Positions 20,897 through 30,193 of a stretch of DNA of 49,248 bases are shown piece by piece. Source of the stretch: Solimicrobium sp. (GTDB lineage Bacteria > Pseudomonadota > Gammaproteobacteria > Burkholderiales > Burkholderiaceae_D); assembly GCA_021155915.1 (NCBI GenBank), contig JAJNBE010000024.1, forward strand, positions 1 to 49,248, written 5' to 3'. A model generated the notes under the pieces. The model was not told the DNA's origin. It worked only from the letters and a program-made list of their open reading frames with translations, and did no database searches. The translations under genes were made by a program, and so were the position numbers. Positions within the stretch are counted from its first letter, which is position 1; each line of letters opens with the position of its first letter.

Positions 20897-22024
20897 ATGA
20901 GCAAGACATTAAAATTATCCGAACAATTAATTGCCATAGAATCTGTCACGCCTTTAGATTCAGGTTGCCAACAAATAATAAAGGACATTTTGCTTCCACT
21001 TGGATTCGCATGTGAATCTATCCAGTCTGGTGAGGTCACTAATTTGTGGGCGAAAAAAGGATCAACTCAACCATTAATCGTTTTCGCGGGGCATACTGAC
21101 GTGGTTCCGACGGGCCCTTTAGAAAAATGGACCACCGATCCTTTCGTGCCAACCATACAAGATGGCATTCTGTACGGACGTGGTGCAGCCGATATGAAAT
21201 GTTCTATTGCTGCTATGCTTGTTGCTGTGGAAGAGTTTATTCAACAACATCCAGACCACCCCGGCTCTATTGGTTTTCTAATAACTAGTGACGAAGAAGG
21301 TCCTGCTATTCATGGCACAGCCGTGGTATGCAAATTACTAAAGCAACGTGGGGAACAAATAGATTTTTGTGTCGTCGGTGAACCCACGTCGTCTCAACAG
21401 TTCGGAGATACCATAAAAAATGGTCGACGTGGGTCAATGTCTGGAAAATTAGTTATACATGGTGTCCAGGGACATATTGCTTACCCGCAGTTAGCAAAGA
21501 ACCCCATTCATAGTTCGGCCGCAGTAATAACTGAACTGGCACAAGAAGTTTGGGATATGGGCAATGAGTATTATTTGCCCACTTCATTTCAGATTTCCAA
21601 TATACACGCAGGAACTGGCGCGACCAATGTTATTCCCGGTCACCTGAATATTGATTTTAACTTTCGCTTTTCCACTGTCAGCACGTCAGAAGGACTACAA
21701 CAGCGTGTGCACGCTATTTTAGATAAGCATAACCTCAAGTACGATCTGGACTGGACTATTAGTGGCCAACCCTTTTTGACACCCCAAGGCCTATTAAGTG
21801 AAGCGCTGTCGCAAGCCATATTTTCTGAGATCGGACTACGTGCTGAGCTATCCACCTCAGGTGGCACTTCGGATGGGCGTTTTATTGCACAGATTTGCCC
21901 ACAAGTGGTTGAATTTGGGCCTATCAATGCCAGCATTCATAAAATTAATGAGCATATCGCGGTAAGTGAAATTGAACCGTTGAAGAACATTTATCGAAAA
22001 ACGTTAGAAAACATTTTGTGTTAA
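20897..22024 (+). CDS. dapE: Succinyl-diaminopimelate desuccinylase
   Basis: The 375-residue zinc peptidase-family enzyme removes succinate from N-succinyl-LL-diaminopimelate, supplying diaminopimelate and lysine. Metal and catalytic residues are all visible: His66 and Asp68 in [12 protein letters not shown], Asp99 in [10 protein letters not shown], Glu133/Glu134 in TSDEEGPA, Glu in [11 protein letters not shown] and the C-terminal His in [10 protein letters not shown]. The dimerisation (lid) domain spans about 180-290. Length matches E. coli DapE (375 aa). It acts two steps after DapD, encoded 0.5 kb upstream in the same run. Confidence 0.97.
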   Translation: MSKTLKLSEQLIAIESVTPLDSGCQQIIKDILLPLGFACESIQSGEVTNLWAKKGSTQPLIVFAGHTDVVPTGPLEKWTTDPFVPTIQDGILYGRGAADMKCSIAAMLVAVEEFIQQHPDHPGSIGFLITSDEEGPAIHGTAVVCKLLKQRGEQIDFCVVGEPTSSQQFGDTIKNGRRGSMSGKLVIHGVQGHIAYPQLAKNPIHSSAAVITELAQEVWDMGNEYYLPTSFQISNIHAGTGATNVIPGHLNIDFNFRFSTVSTSEGLQQRVHAILDKHNLKYDLDWTISGQPFLTPQGLLSEALSQAIFSEIGLRAELSTSGGTSDGRFIAQICPQVVEFGPINASIHKINEHIAVSEIEPLKNIYRKTLENILC

Positions 22025-22058
22025 ACATTTTGCATTAACTGCGGATAAAACTCTCATA

Positions 22059-22958
22059 ATGACTATCTCCAACCTAAACAATCATCCGTTTACTTCCGTA
22101 CGCGACCTACTCCGGTACGCCACTAGTCGTTTTAATGCCGCTAAGCTGGTATTCGGGCATGGAAATAACACTGCATTAGACGAAGCGGCCTACCTAATAT
22201 TACATACACTGCACTTGCCACCCGATAATTTAGATATTCATCTAGATGCCCATTTATTGCCTGTTGAAATAGAGAGTATTTTAAAGGTAATCGAACGTCG
22301 TACCAGCGAGCGTATACCGGCAGCCTATATTACGAATGAGGCATGGCTTGGGACGTATCCCTTTTATGTCGATGAACGCGTCATCGTTCCGCGCTCATTT
22401 ATTGCGGAATTGATTCCTACTTATCTTTCTCCTTGGGTCATCAACCCGGAGAAAATAACTGACATTCTGGAACTGTGCACAGGGTCCGGATGTTTGTCGA
22501 TTATGTTAGCGGATGCGTTCCGTCAAGCGCACGTGGATGCTGTGGACATTTCGCACAATGCGTTAGCGGTAGCAAAAAATAATCTAGAGACCTATGACTT
22601 ACAAGATCGGATTACCTTACATGAATCTGATCTCTTTAACCATATACCCAACAAAAAATACCAATTGATTATTTCCAACCCTCCTTACGTCAATAACGCA
22701 TCAATGGCGAAGTTACCGAAAGAATATTTACATGAGCCAACCATTGCTCTAACTGGAGGAAACGACGGCATGGATCTAGTCAAAAAAATTATTGCTAACG
22801 CCAAATCACATCTAACGCCAGACGGGATACTCATGGTTGAAATTGGTCATGAGCGCGCTTTTGCCGAAGCGGCTTTTCCTGATTTGGACTTTACCTGGGT
22901 ATCTACCTCAGTGGGTGATGATATGATTTTCTTACTCACCGCAGATCAACTTCCGTAA
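22059..22958 (+). CDS. prmB: PrmB, N5-glutamine methyltransferase of ribosomal protein L3
   Basis: The 299-residue enzyme methylates a glutamine of ribosomal protein L3. It has the PrmB/HemK layout: a helical N-terminal domain, ERRTSERIPAAYITNEAWLG (79-98) linking to the SAM domain, the SAM site ELCTGSGCLSIML (138-150) and the substrate-glutamine motif NPPYV (207-211). The end shows VSTSVGDDMIFLLT, typical of PrmB rather than PrmC (release-factor methylase). It follows dapE by 34 nt and precedes the ABC-F gene. Confidence 0.94.
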   Translation: MTISNLNNHPFTSVRDLLRYATSRFNAAKLVFGHGNNTALDEAAYLILHTLHLPPDNLDIHLDAHLLPVEIESILKVIERRTSERIPAAYITNEAWLGTYPFYVDERVIVPRSFIAELIPTYLSPWVINPEKITDILELCTGSGCLSIMLADAFRQAHVDAVDISHNALAVAKNNLETYDLQDRITLHESDLFNHIPNKKYQLIISNPPYVNNASMAKLPKEYLHEPTIALTGGNDGMDLVKKIIANAKSHLTPDGILMVEIGHERAFAEAAFPDLDFTWVSTSVGDDMIFLLTADQLP

Positions 22959-23130
22959 GATCATAGGTTTGATTTCTAAGCTTTTCAAAGTAGAAGAAAT
23001 CGGATTATATAAACATTCAAACCTAACTTTTCCTATCCATTAACACTGGCGAGTTAGCCAATCAAATGGATGAGGAATTGACGAGGCTTCTTTGTCCTAC
23101 ACGCAATTTTTTCTTTTCCATACAAATCAA

Positions 23131-25062
23131 ATGATCCGTTTTCAACAATTACACCTTATGCGCGGCACCAAACCTCTTTTTGAAGGTGTCGAACTTACAC
23201 TTAATCCTCGTGAAAAGATTGGTTTAATTGGATCCAACGGAGCAGGTAAATCAAGCTTATTTGCCATGCTTCGCAACGAAATACATTCTGATCAAGGTAG
23301 TCTAGATTTTCCAGCTCAATGGCAAGTTGCCTACGTAGCGCAAGAAACCCCCGCATTGGATCGGTCCGCGCTGGATTATGCCATTGATGGCGATATACGG
23401 CTGCGGAAATTAGAAGCACGATTAGCCGAATTGGAAAGTGAAGAAGCAACCGACGAAAATGGCAATCAAATAGCAGAAGTATATATTGCCTTAGCAGACG
23501 CAGATGCCTACACCGTGCAATCACGTGCCGAACAATTATTGCTAGGTCTCGGTTTTACTATGGAGCAAATGACGCAATCGGTTGCCAGTTTTTCAGGCGG
23601 GTGGCGTATGCGCCTAAATTTAGCGCAAGCACTGATGTGCCCGTCTGATTTATTGTTACTGGATGAACCCACTAACCATTTAGATTTGGATGCCATTATT
23701 TGGTTAGAAGACTGGCTGAAACGCTACGCTGGAACGTTAATTATTATCTCCCATGATCGGGATTTTTTAGATGGCGTCGTCAACGTTATTGTCCATATTG
23801 ATGAGCGCAAGCTAAAACGCTATGGCGGGAACTATTCCAGCTTCGAACGCCAACGTCTGGCGCAATTGGAACTAGCGCAAGGAATGATCGAAAAGCAAAA
23901 CCGCCAACGAGCCCACCTTCAATCTTTCATCGATCGATTTAAAGCCAAAGCCAGTAAAGCCAAACAAGCACAGAGTCGCGTAAAAGCATTAGCGCGCATG
24001 GATGAACTAGCACCGCTACGAGCTGCGGCTGAGTTCTCATTTGATTTCAAAGAACCTTTAAATGCACCCAATCCGTTATTAGTTCTAGAAGACGTAAGCG
24101 CCGGATACTACCTAGACGACTATGACAAAAGTAAAACCAAAATCATCGTCGATAACATTAATTTTTCGCTGCAAATTGGGCAACGAATTGGTTTATTGGG
24201 CGTTAACGGTGCCGGAAAATCAACGCTAATTAAAACTATCGCAGGGGAATTGAACCCAGTAAATGGGGTTGCACATCTTGGTAAAGGTTTAACGATTGGC
24301 TATTTTGCGCAACATCAAGTTGAAATGCTACGTCATGACGAGTCACCACTTTGGCATTTGGTAAAAATCGCACCGACTGTGCGTGAACAAGAGCTACGCA
24401 ATTTTTTAGGAAGTTTTAATTTTCCCGGACAAATGGTCACCTCATCCATCAAGCCGTTTTCCGGTGGGGAAAAAGCGCGCCTAGCTCTGGCACTAATTGT
24501 CTGGCAGCGCCCCAATTTATTGCTACTCGATGAACCGACCAACCATTTAGATTTAGAAACGCGTGAAGCGTTAACTGATGCCCTTGCTCAATTTGAAGGC
24601 ACAGTCGTTCTGGTCTCACATGACAGACACTTATTACGTGCTACTACCGACCAATTTATCATCGTCGCGGATGGGCAATTAAAACCCTTTGATGGTGACT
24701 TGGATGATTATAAAAATTGGCTGTTACAAAATAAATTGGCCATAGCCGAAACGGCAAAAAAACAGGCTACTGCTAGTTCAGTACCCACGGTAGTAACCGC
24801 TGAAAAAAATGTAACCACTAATCCGCTTAACGCTAACCAAAAGAAAGTACTCGAAACAAAAATTGCACGGTTAAGCGAAGAGATCGAAAAATTGATTGAC
24901 GATTTAGCTACTATCACTGCCAAATTAACGGATACCAATCTTTATACAGAACAACATAAAGATGAGTTAAAAACAATTCTGACGTTGCAAACTATGAAGC
25001 AAAGGGATTTAGAGAAAATTGAAGGTGAATGGCTAAGTTTAAGTGAACAGTTGGAAGGATGA
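23131..25062 (+). CDS. yheS: ABC-F family ATPase, YheS type
   Basis: The 643-residue protein has two ABC ATPase domains in one chain and no membrane segments, as in ABC-F factors that act on ribosomes. Domain 1 has GSNGAGKSS, SGGWRMRLNLAQAL and LLLDEPTNHLDLDAI. The inter-domain linker (FIDRFKAKASKAKQAQSRVKALARM) is the P-site-tRNA-interacting type. Domain 2 has GVNGAGKST, SGGEKARLALAL and LLLDEPTNHLDLET. The C-terminal coiled coil (about 560-640) matches YheS. The frame opens at a TTG at 23092, but ATG 23131 (MIRFQQLHLMRG) begins where family members begin. Confidence 0.93.
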   Translation: MIRFQQLHLMRGTKPLFEGVELTLNPREKIGLIGSNGAGKSSLFAMLRNEIHSDQGSLDFPAQWQVAYVAQETPALDRSALDYAIDGDIRLRKLEARLAELESEEATDENGNQIAEVYIALADADAYTVQSRAEQLLLGLGFTMEQMTQSVASFSGGWRMRLNLAQALMCPSDLLLLDEPTNHLDLDAIIWLEDWLKRYAGTLIIISHDRDFLDGVVNVIVHIDERKLKRYGGNYSSFERQRLAQLELAQGMIEKQNRQRAHLQSFIDRFKAKASKAKQAQSRVKALARMDELAPLRAAAEFSFDFKEPLNAPNPLLVLEDVSAGYYLDDYDKSKTKIIVDNINFSLQIGQRIGLLGVNGAGKSTLIKTIAGELNPVNGVAHLGKGLTIGYFAQHQVEMLRHDESPLWHLVKIAPTVREQELRNFLGSFNFPGQMVTSSIKPFSGGEKARLALALIVWQRPNLLLLDEPTNHLDLETREALTDALAQFEGTVVLVSHDRHLLRATTDQFIIVADGQLKPFDGDLDDYKNWLLQNKLAIAETAKKQATASSVPTVVTAEKNVTTNPLNANQKKVLETKIARLSEEIEKLIDDLATITAKLTDTNLYTEQHKDELKTILTLQTMKQRDLEKIEGEWLSLSEQLEG

Positions 25063-25101
25063 GGTTTTCAGAGTTGCAACCTCTCATCCTTAAAAAACGC
25101 C

Positions 25102-28100
25102 TCACCATGCAGGCGGTTTTATTTTAGCCATAACGTCGTTAAAGTCCGGCTGCTTTTTTGCATGTCTGAGCAGCTCACCGAATAAAACCGCGGTACAGGT
25201 AAAACTACTGTTTCCATTCGCGTCCTTTCCACCTAGGAGCTTTTGCATCCAGTCGGTGAAATTAGCCTCAGCAGTGTTCTTTTTGCCTGTAAATATGGTG
25301 GAGTCGATCTCATAGCCCTTCGCCAGCAAGGCCGCTGCATAGGCTCTCAAAGCTTGCGGAGATTGGGTCTCTTGGCCAAACATGTAGGAGGAAGAATATT
25401 TGGCAAATACTGCCCCTAAACAAAATAGCGTTTGCGCTTTAACTACGTTGCTCGATTGGGATAAGCGATAAACCTCGAGGAGTTGGTCATAATGACTGAG
25501 AGAAATTTTTACCGCCTCGAGATAAGTGACAACGGGAAGTGGATGAGGCAACAGTAACGGGCTAAAAATGGCGTTGAGCGTCATTTGATCTTGAGCATTG
25601 CATAATTTCGTCGTGGATTTTGATGTAGCCAGCGTCTCGATAAACAAGGGTGTGTAATCTTTACTCAAGAGATTGACGTCATTATTTGTATTACTGTAAT
25701 TCAGATTAATCGTCGTCAAAAGTTCACGAAAAGTAGCACTGTTAAGTTTAAAATGATAGGCATCAGTAAATAAGGAAAACACGCTGAGTATCTCGGATAA
25801 GTTTTGCTGTTCTGGGGCTACCAGGAGGATATTTTCAGGGGTTTCACCCGTCGCATAACACAACGCATCCCACTTGCAATCGGCGTCACTGCTATCTGAA
25901 CGTTGCATAGCGCGTAGCTGTGCTCTGTCTAAAATCAAAATATGATGTGTACTCGAATTTGCACCTTGTTGATTTATAGTTTCCTGTGTGTTGAAAAAGG
26001 CAAAGCAAGGGCCTGCGGGGAGCTCCTTGCCTGTATCCTCTTTATCTAAGCCGTCTGTTAAGCGCGCATCGCTCATCAACACGTTTTCGATTAGTTCCTT
26101 TGCTTTGCTCAGTTGTGCCAGGTTTAGGTACCTTTGATAAAGCAGCTGCGCGTGTTGTTGTATGTCGGCATCCATGCTTTTTTCGGTACACACCATCATC
26201 AACTGAATAAAAAAGCCGTTGTTGTCCAACATGAATTGCGCGGGTTGCTGATCGGAACTTATTACTTCTAAAAGCAATCGTAGTTCCGGCATGCCCGAAC
26301 ACTCTAGCTCAGTAGTATTACCCGCCGTAATTCTGCCCGACACTACATGCTTTTTGATGAAGGCAAAGATGATGGGGTCCCTGGTGTAGAGGGGATTATT
26401 CATAAAAACATCCATTATCGCCTGGGCAGAGTCATAAATATTTCCAAAAGGGAATGGATCGTCCGGAAAATCCTCTACATCAAAAAGTACATACTTTTCT
26501 ACATGGTCAATAACCTGATGCATCAAGTCTAGCTTAAGCACCTTACCTTTCCGGTTAAGATAACGTTCGTCAATTTTATCGATCCATGTTAAAAAACTAC
26601 CACTTTCTTCATTAGTGAAGTGATTTAGTATCTGGTCTATCTCCAGATTCTCAAAATCTAGGCTAATTGATGTGTAATGAAAACAAGTGGCGCTAGTTAA
26701 TTTGAGGCCTTCAATCCCTGGCTTCTTCATTTTCGCCATAGTCAAATTGGCACCACTCAAATTCACTTCACCGAGCCCCGCATCATTCAGGTTTGCCTTG
26801 GCGAGGTTGGAGTTACTCAAATCAACCTCATATAGATAAGCACCACTCAAATCCACATTACTTAACTCTAAATCACTTAGATCTAATCCTCTTAGCTCCC
26901 AGCGCCCGCCGGACTTGAGATAGTCCTGGTTCAAGAACTGTACAAAAGACAGGAGTTGAATTACCGTATCGGATCCGTCTGATTTCAGATGAATAGCCCC
27001 GGCTTTAGCCAAAAGTTGATAGGAGCGAGTTGAATTATTACTAACAGACGGCAGTAGAATAATTTCCTTTTGTCTGTCCTCCCCGACTTTGAATGCATCC
27101 AAAATGTTTTCTACGTTTTTTTTCACACTCTCTAAAACAGTTTTAATTTCTGTAATGCCTTTTTTAGACTGAAGGTCGCCTATGCCTGCCTGGATTAAGG
27201 TTAACAAACAATCCCCGGTGGGAGTAGACAGCAAATGCTTGATGGCAAATGAGCGGATCTTAGGGTCTTGCATGTACGAGTCATTATCGAAAAAATTAAA
27301 TAGCAGATGGCTATTATCGTACTTGGAGAGCGGGATACTTTTTGCTAGTAATGCGTCAATGAGTTGATGAAGCAAGCTTATTTTAAGATCCATGAATTTG
27401 TTATTAATTTTGTTAATAAACCTTAATTGTTTGTCTAGTGTGAAATATTGATCAGCGACTGCTAATGAGAGTGTAATCGTTGTATTTTCAAAGTTAGTAT
27501 CGCTATCAATTAGAGTGTTATGATTTAACTGAACATTTGTCATGGTCATACCAGACAGATTTGCTTTCTTTAGCTCCGCCCCCCCTAAATCCACGCAGTC
27601 TAGAACTGATCCACTTAAATCCGCCTCGTTCAATTTCAGGTAAGGTAGCTTGGCGTTCTTGAGATTGAGACCACTCAGATTCATTCCGCTCAGATCTAAA
27701 AATGACAGATCCCATTTCTGCCAACTCGGTCTTGCATAACTCAGGTAGTGAGCAAAATTCATGAGTTGAATTTCTTCATTTATGTTGCCTCTTGTCTGAA
27801 CATAAATCGCACCCGCTCTTGCAATTACTTGGTAGGCACTGCCTGAGTCAGAATCAGACGAAAACAGCGTAATTTCTTGGTTCCTATCAATATTTTTGGG
27901 GTAATCCTTGAACACCGATACAACGTCATCTGCTTTATTGGTTAATGCAGCAACAATATTCTGTATCTCTAGGAGACTTTCCTTGGTTAAATCCAGCCAA
28001 TTTAGATTTACTTTTTTTTCAAAGGTCAGATACCCAATTGCTTGACAATCTAATTGCCCTTCTATTTTCTGTTGACATAGACTATAGACCGTCTCCACTC

Positions 28101-28236
28101 CTAAAAAAATGATGCTTTCAAACACCTGCTTGAGAATTTCAGGGCTGACTCTGTTTTTCTGCGATGAAATGGGATTAACGTTATTGATACCCATTTGCTG
28201 ATAAGGTGCAACTGCGGAAGGATTAAGACGGAACAT
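25102..28236 (-). CDS. Large pentapeptide-repeat protein with a duplicated module
   Basis: This 1044-residue protein is unrecognised apart from its pentapeptide repeats. It carries two tandem copies of one module of about 240-270 residues. Each copy has, in order, a segment RQKEI(x)L-(x)-SYQLLAKAGAI-(x)-IQLLSF (about 118-163 and 387-432), a pentapeptide run (about 176-237 and 447-515; SFLDLSGMNLSGLNLKNAKL, LDLSDLELSNVDLSGAYLYEVDL), and a helical block with LLHQLIDALL or LMHQVIDHVE (288-297, 571-580) ending in YMQDPKIRSFAIKHLLS or YTRDPIIFAFIKKHVVSG. Residues 640-1044 are helical and unassigned. There is no signal peptide or membrane segment. It ends convergent to yheS and may be an effector or scaffold; function unknown. 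Confidence 0.8.
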   Translation of the reverse strand: MFRLNPSAVAPYQQMGINNVNPISSQKNRVSPEILKQVFESIIFLGVETVYSLCQQKIEGQLDCQAIGYLTFEKKVNLNWLDLTKESLLEIQNIVAALTNKADDVVSVFKDYPKNIDRNQEITLFSSDSDSGSAYQVIARAGAIYVQTRGNINEEIQLMNFAHYLSYARPSWQKWDLSFLDLSGMNLSGLNLKNAKLPYLKLNEADLSGSVLDCVDLGGAELKKANLSGMTMTNVQLNHNTLIDSDTNFENTTITLSLAVADQYFTLDKQLRFINKINNKFMDLKISLLHQLIDALLAKSIPLSKYDNSHLLFNFFDNDSYMQDPKIRSFAIKHLLSTPTGDCLLTLIQAGIGDLQSKKGITEIKTVLESVKKNVENILDAFKVGEDRQKEIILLPSVSNNSTRSYQLLAKAGAIHLKSDGSDTVIQLLSFVQFLNQDYLKSGGRWELRGLDLSDLELSNVDLSGAYLYEVDLSNSNLAKANLNDAGLGEVNLSGANLTMAKMKKPGIEGLKLTSATCFHYTSISLDFENLEIDQILNHFTNEESGSFLTWIDKIDERYLNRKGKVLKLDLMHQVIDHVEKYVLFDVEDFPDDPFPFGNIYDSAQAIMDVFMNNPLYTRDPIIFAFIKKHVVSGRITAGNTTELECSGMPELRLLLEVISSDQQPAQFMLDNNGFFIQLMMVCTEKSMDADIQQHAQLLYQRYLNLAQLSKAKELIENVLMSDARLTDGLDKEDTGKELPAGPCFAFFNTQETINQQGANSSTHHILILDRAQLRAMQRSDSSDADCKWDALCYATGETPENILLVAPEQQNLSEILSVFSLFTDAYHFKLNSATFRELLTTINLNYSNTNNDVNLLSKDYTPLFIETLATSKSTTKLCNAQDQMTLNAIFSPLLLPHPLPVVTYLEAVKISLSHYDQLLEVYRLSQSSNVVKAQTLFCLGAVFAKYSSSYMFGQETQSPQALRAYAAALLAKGYEIDSTIFTGKKNTAEANFTDWMQKLLGGKDANGNSSFTCTAVLFGELLRHAKKQPDFNDVMAKIKPPAW

Positions 28237-28831
28237 GATGTATTTTCTTTGATAATGAATGAATTAAAGCGGTGGAGGTCATTTGCAAATAACTTGGGAA
28301 AATCGCAAATTACTTAGTTGAATAGCTTAAGTTAAGCCCGTATTGTGATGCACTCGAAAAGTTACCAATTGAGGTCTGAATGGACAAGAAAAGACTGATT
28401 TATATCGGTAATTTTAGCTTGACGAATTGTCGTTAGGATACTGATTAAATTAGGAAAAGTATATTGTGGATAACCCTGATGCAACTAAGAAATCGCTCGT
28501 CTATTTTCTTTCGCGCCGGTCTCATACAGTACGAAGCCTGTTCCAATCCCGAAACCGACAACGACTCAATACTTTTTCATAGTAATTGCATCTATGTGCA
28601 GCAAACGTTTTGATGCGGAGCAATGCATGCTCGCCATGGAGCTCGATAACTTGTTTCGCTGACCGTCGGCGCCTTGCGCAGCAGAAAGGGCTAGAATAAA
28701 AGTTGTTGACCCATCATCAAAGTATTTAGAATTAACAGATACGGCCAACCTAGCATTTGATTCGGAAATTCCAAAATGAGTGAGAAGTCGGCCAGCGCTC
28801 AGCTGTTTTTTCGCTAGAAGCTTCCGAAGTT
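28237..28831. other. Gene-free stretch with an open but start-less frame
   Basis: The minus strand stays open from about 28838 to a stop at 28566 (roughly 90 codons, containing LLTHFGISESNARLAVSVNSKYFDD), but no ATG begins it and no ribosome site is seen; a TTG at 28748 would give 60 residues. I do not recognise it and suspect a decayed gene. The rest, up to the start of the large pentapeptide gene, shows nothing definite beyond its presumed promoter. Confidence 0.35.
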
Positions 28832-29053
28832 TTAGTAGCTGCTAGGGGAAACACCTCTCGCCTGCTCGCGTTGTCTGGAATAGGTGTCATAGTCACCAGG
28901 GATGCGCGTTAAGCATGCAGAGCGGTCAGGCTCGACCATTTTGTTACAGTTATCACGGGCATTATCTTGAAACATTGCATAGAAATCTGCCGTTGTGCAG
29001 CCAAATAGTAAGCTTAGCAAAAACGTTGCGGTAAGAAGTAGTCGATTACGCAT
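28832..29053 (-). CDS. Small lipoprotein of unknown function
   Basis: A 73-residue protein from ATG 29053 has a classic lipoprotein signal, MRNRLLLTATFLLSLLFGC, with the lipidated Cys at residue 19. The mature part, about 55 residues, contains DNARDNCNKMVEPDRSACLTRIPGDYDTYSRQRE, a Cys-pair and Asp/Tyr/Arg pattern seen in small proteobacterial lipoproteins of unknown role. A second ATG four codons upstream (29065) is possible but lies in the copy of the rlmJ end. The start ATG overlaps a copy of the rlmJ stop region (29044-29081), suggesting that the gene once followed rlmJ with overlapping codons. Confidence 0.75.
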   Translation of the reverse strand: MRNRLLLTATFLLSLLFGCTTADFYAMFQDNARDNCNKMVEPDRSACLTRIPGDYDTYSRQREQARGVSPSSY

Positions 29054-29081
29054 AGGGATATTCAAGAATAGATTCGTTATT
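29044..29081 (+). repeat. Direct repeat copy 1 (island left boundary)
   Basis: This 38-bp segment matches 34029-34066 at 34 of 38 positions, at an offset of exactly 4,985 bp. On the minus strand it encodes NNESILEYPYA and a stop, a copy of the rlmJ C-terminus NNETIFGYPNA plus stop. Confidence 0.8.
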
Positions 29082-29302
29082 ATCGCTCTAGCTGCGACGA
29101 TTAAATTATAGCATTAAGAATATTCGATGTTTATCAGTCATGGTTTTCACTTGTTAGTAAAGATTAACGAGCTAACAGGGGGCGGGGTCATAACAGGTGA
29201 CGGGGTTCAAGTCTCACATTCAAACATTTTCCCAGCCCGAAAAGACCAAGATCAGGCGCCATATCCATTATTTCCGCATCACATTTTCTCTGTTGGCTTC
29301 TT

Positions 29303-30040
29303 TCAGAGATTCCTATCCTCAAAACGTTTCACAGCCCTTCTCACCGTCATGTAATGAACGCCAAAACGGTTCGCAATGTGCGCCATGGAGAATACACCTG
29401 ATCCATAAGCTTGCGCCATCGCTTTGTTTCGATCTTTGTAATTAGTTTGATATTCAAGCAGCGTTAAGGCCAACGATCTACGGTTTACTTTTGATATTTC
29501 TGGGATTTTTTCTGATTGTAAAGTGCAGAGAGGCTGGGCGATAATATCGTTATTTCCTAAACAATTGATGACGTACAGCATCTAAAGGAGATTGCTGCCC
29601 TATCCCTTGCAGGACAAATTGTTGGTATGCACGACGGGCTGAAGAACGTTGTGCGCCGAATGGTGTAAGAATCCAATTTGAATCGCAACAAGGGAACGAA
29701 GTTTATCTTCCATAACGGCAACGTAACTGCTCCATGGCCAATGTTCTGGGTCTGTGACCATACCTGCTCGCACTGGGTTCAAAACGATATAGCGGGCCAA
29801 TTCCAACAGGTGTGCTTCTTTTTACACCAATATCGCCTTATATCTTCCCTGAAATAAATGTCCGATCTGCTTATGCCGATGATTAAATTTTTGCGTATAG
29901 ACACCGTTTAGATGACGCATTCCTCCCAATTACCTTCAACAGTTTCGATCAGCAAATGATAATGATTAGTCATCTGGCAATGTGCACGTACTATCCAATT
30001 AAATCGCTTGCAAGCCAAAGCGATGATTGCTCAAGGCACC
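29303..30040 (-). pseudogene. Decayed RAYT/IS200-like (Y1) transposase
   Basis: Pieces of one tyrosine transposase of the REP-associated (RAYT, HUH) type read along the minus strand in different frames. They are CKRFNWIVRAHCQMTNHYHLLIETVEGN (HUH histidines in NHYH, about 29950-30030), then after a frameshift GMRHLNGVYTQKFNHRHKQIGHLFQGRYKAILV, an in-frame stop, LELARYIVLNPVRAGMVTDPEHWPWSSY (about 29725-29806), another frameshift near 29690, and a C-terminal helix-turn-helix KAMAQAYGSGVFSMAHIANRFGVHYMTVRRAVKRFE (29306-29440). The N-terminal part is missing. It cannot make an active protein. It lies inside the direct-repeat-bounded segment, upstream of and divergent from the HipA gene. Confidence 0.85.
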
Positions 30041-30089
30041 GGTAGAGCTTCCCATTTTTAACGAGTTAAAAAAATAATTAAAAAGCAAC

Positions 30090-30132
30090 TAAAATAACTT
30101 TCTCGTATTTCATATACGAGAAAGTTATTTTA
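30090..30132. promoter_or_regulatory. Perfect 19-bp inverted repeat upstream of hipA (probable operator)
   Basis: TAAAATAACTTTCTCGTAT (30090-30108) and its exact reverse complement (30114-30132) flank a 5-bp centre. The half-site AACTTTCTCGTAT recurs in the second repeat next to the gene, so this is more likely a protein-binding site than a terminator. No T-run follows it. Confidence 0.65.
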
Positions 30133-30157
30133 ACTTGCATATTTGGAATTAAAATGC

Positions 30158-30190
30158 TAACTTTCTCGTATATTAAACACGGGAAAGTTA
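30158..30190. promoter_or_regulatory. Second inverted repeat, overlapping the hipA ribosome site
   Basis: TAACTTTCTCGT (30158-30169) and ACGGGAAAGTTA (30179-30190) form a 12-bp inverted repeat with one mismatch. Its right arm contains GGGAAAG, the ribosome-binding site of the gene starting at 30194. A protein bound here, or an mRNA hairpin, could block translation or transcription. Confidence 0.6.
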
Positions 30191-30193
30191 AAA

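Noticed and set aside
28566..28748. 60-codon minus-strand frame starting at TTG
   Set aside because: Open frame continues upstream without a start codon; no ribosome site; noted only as a possible remnant.
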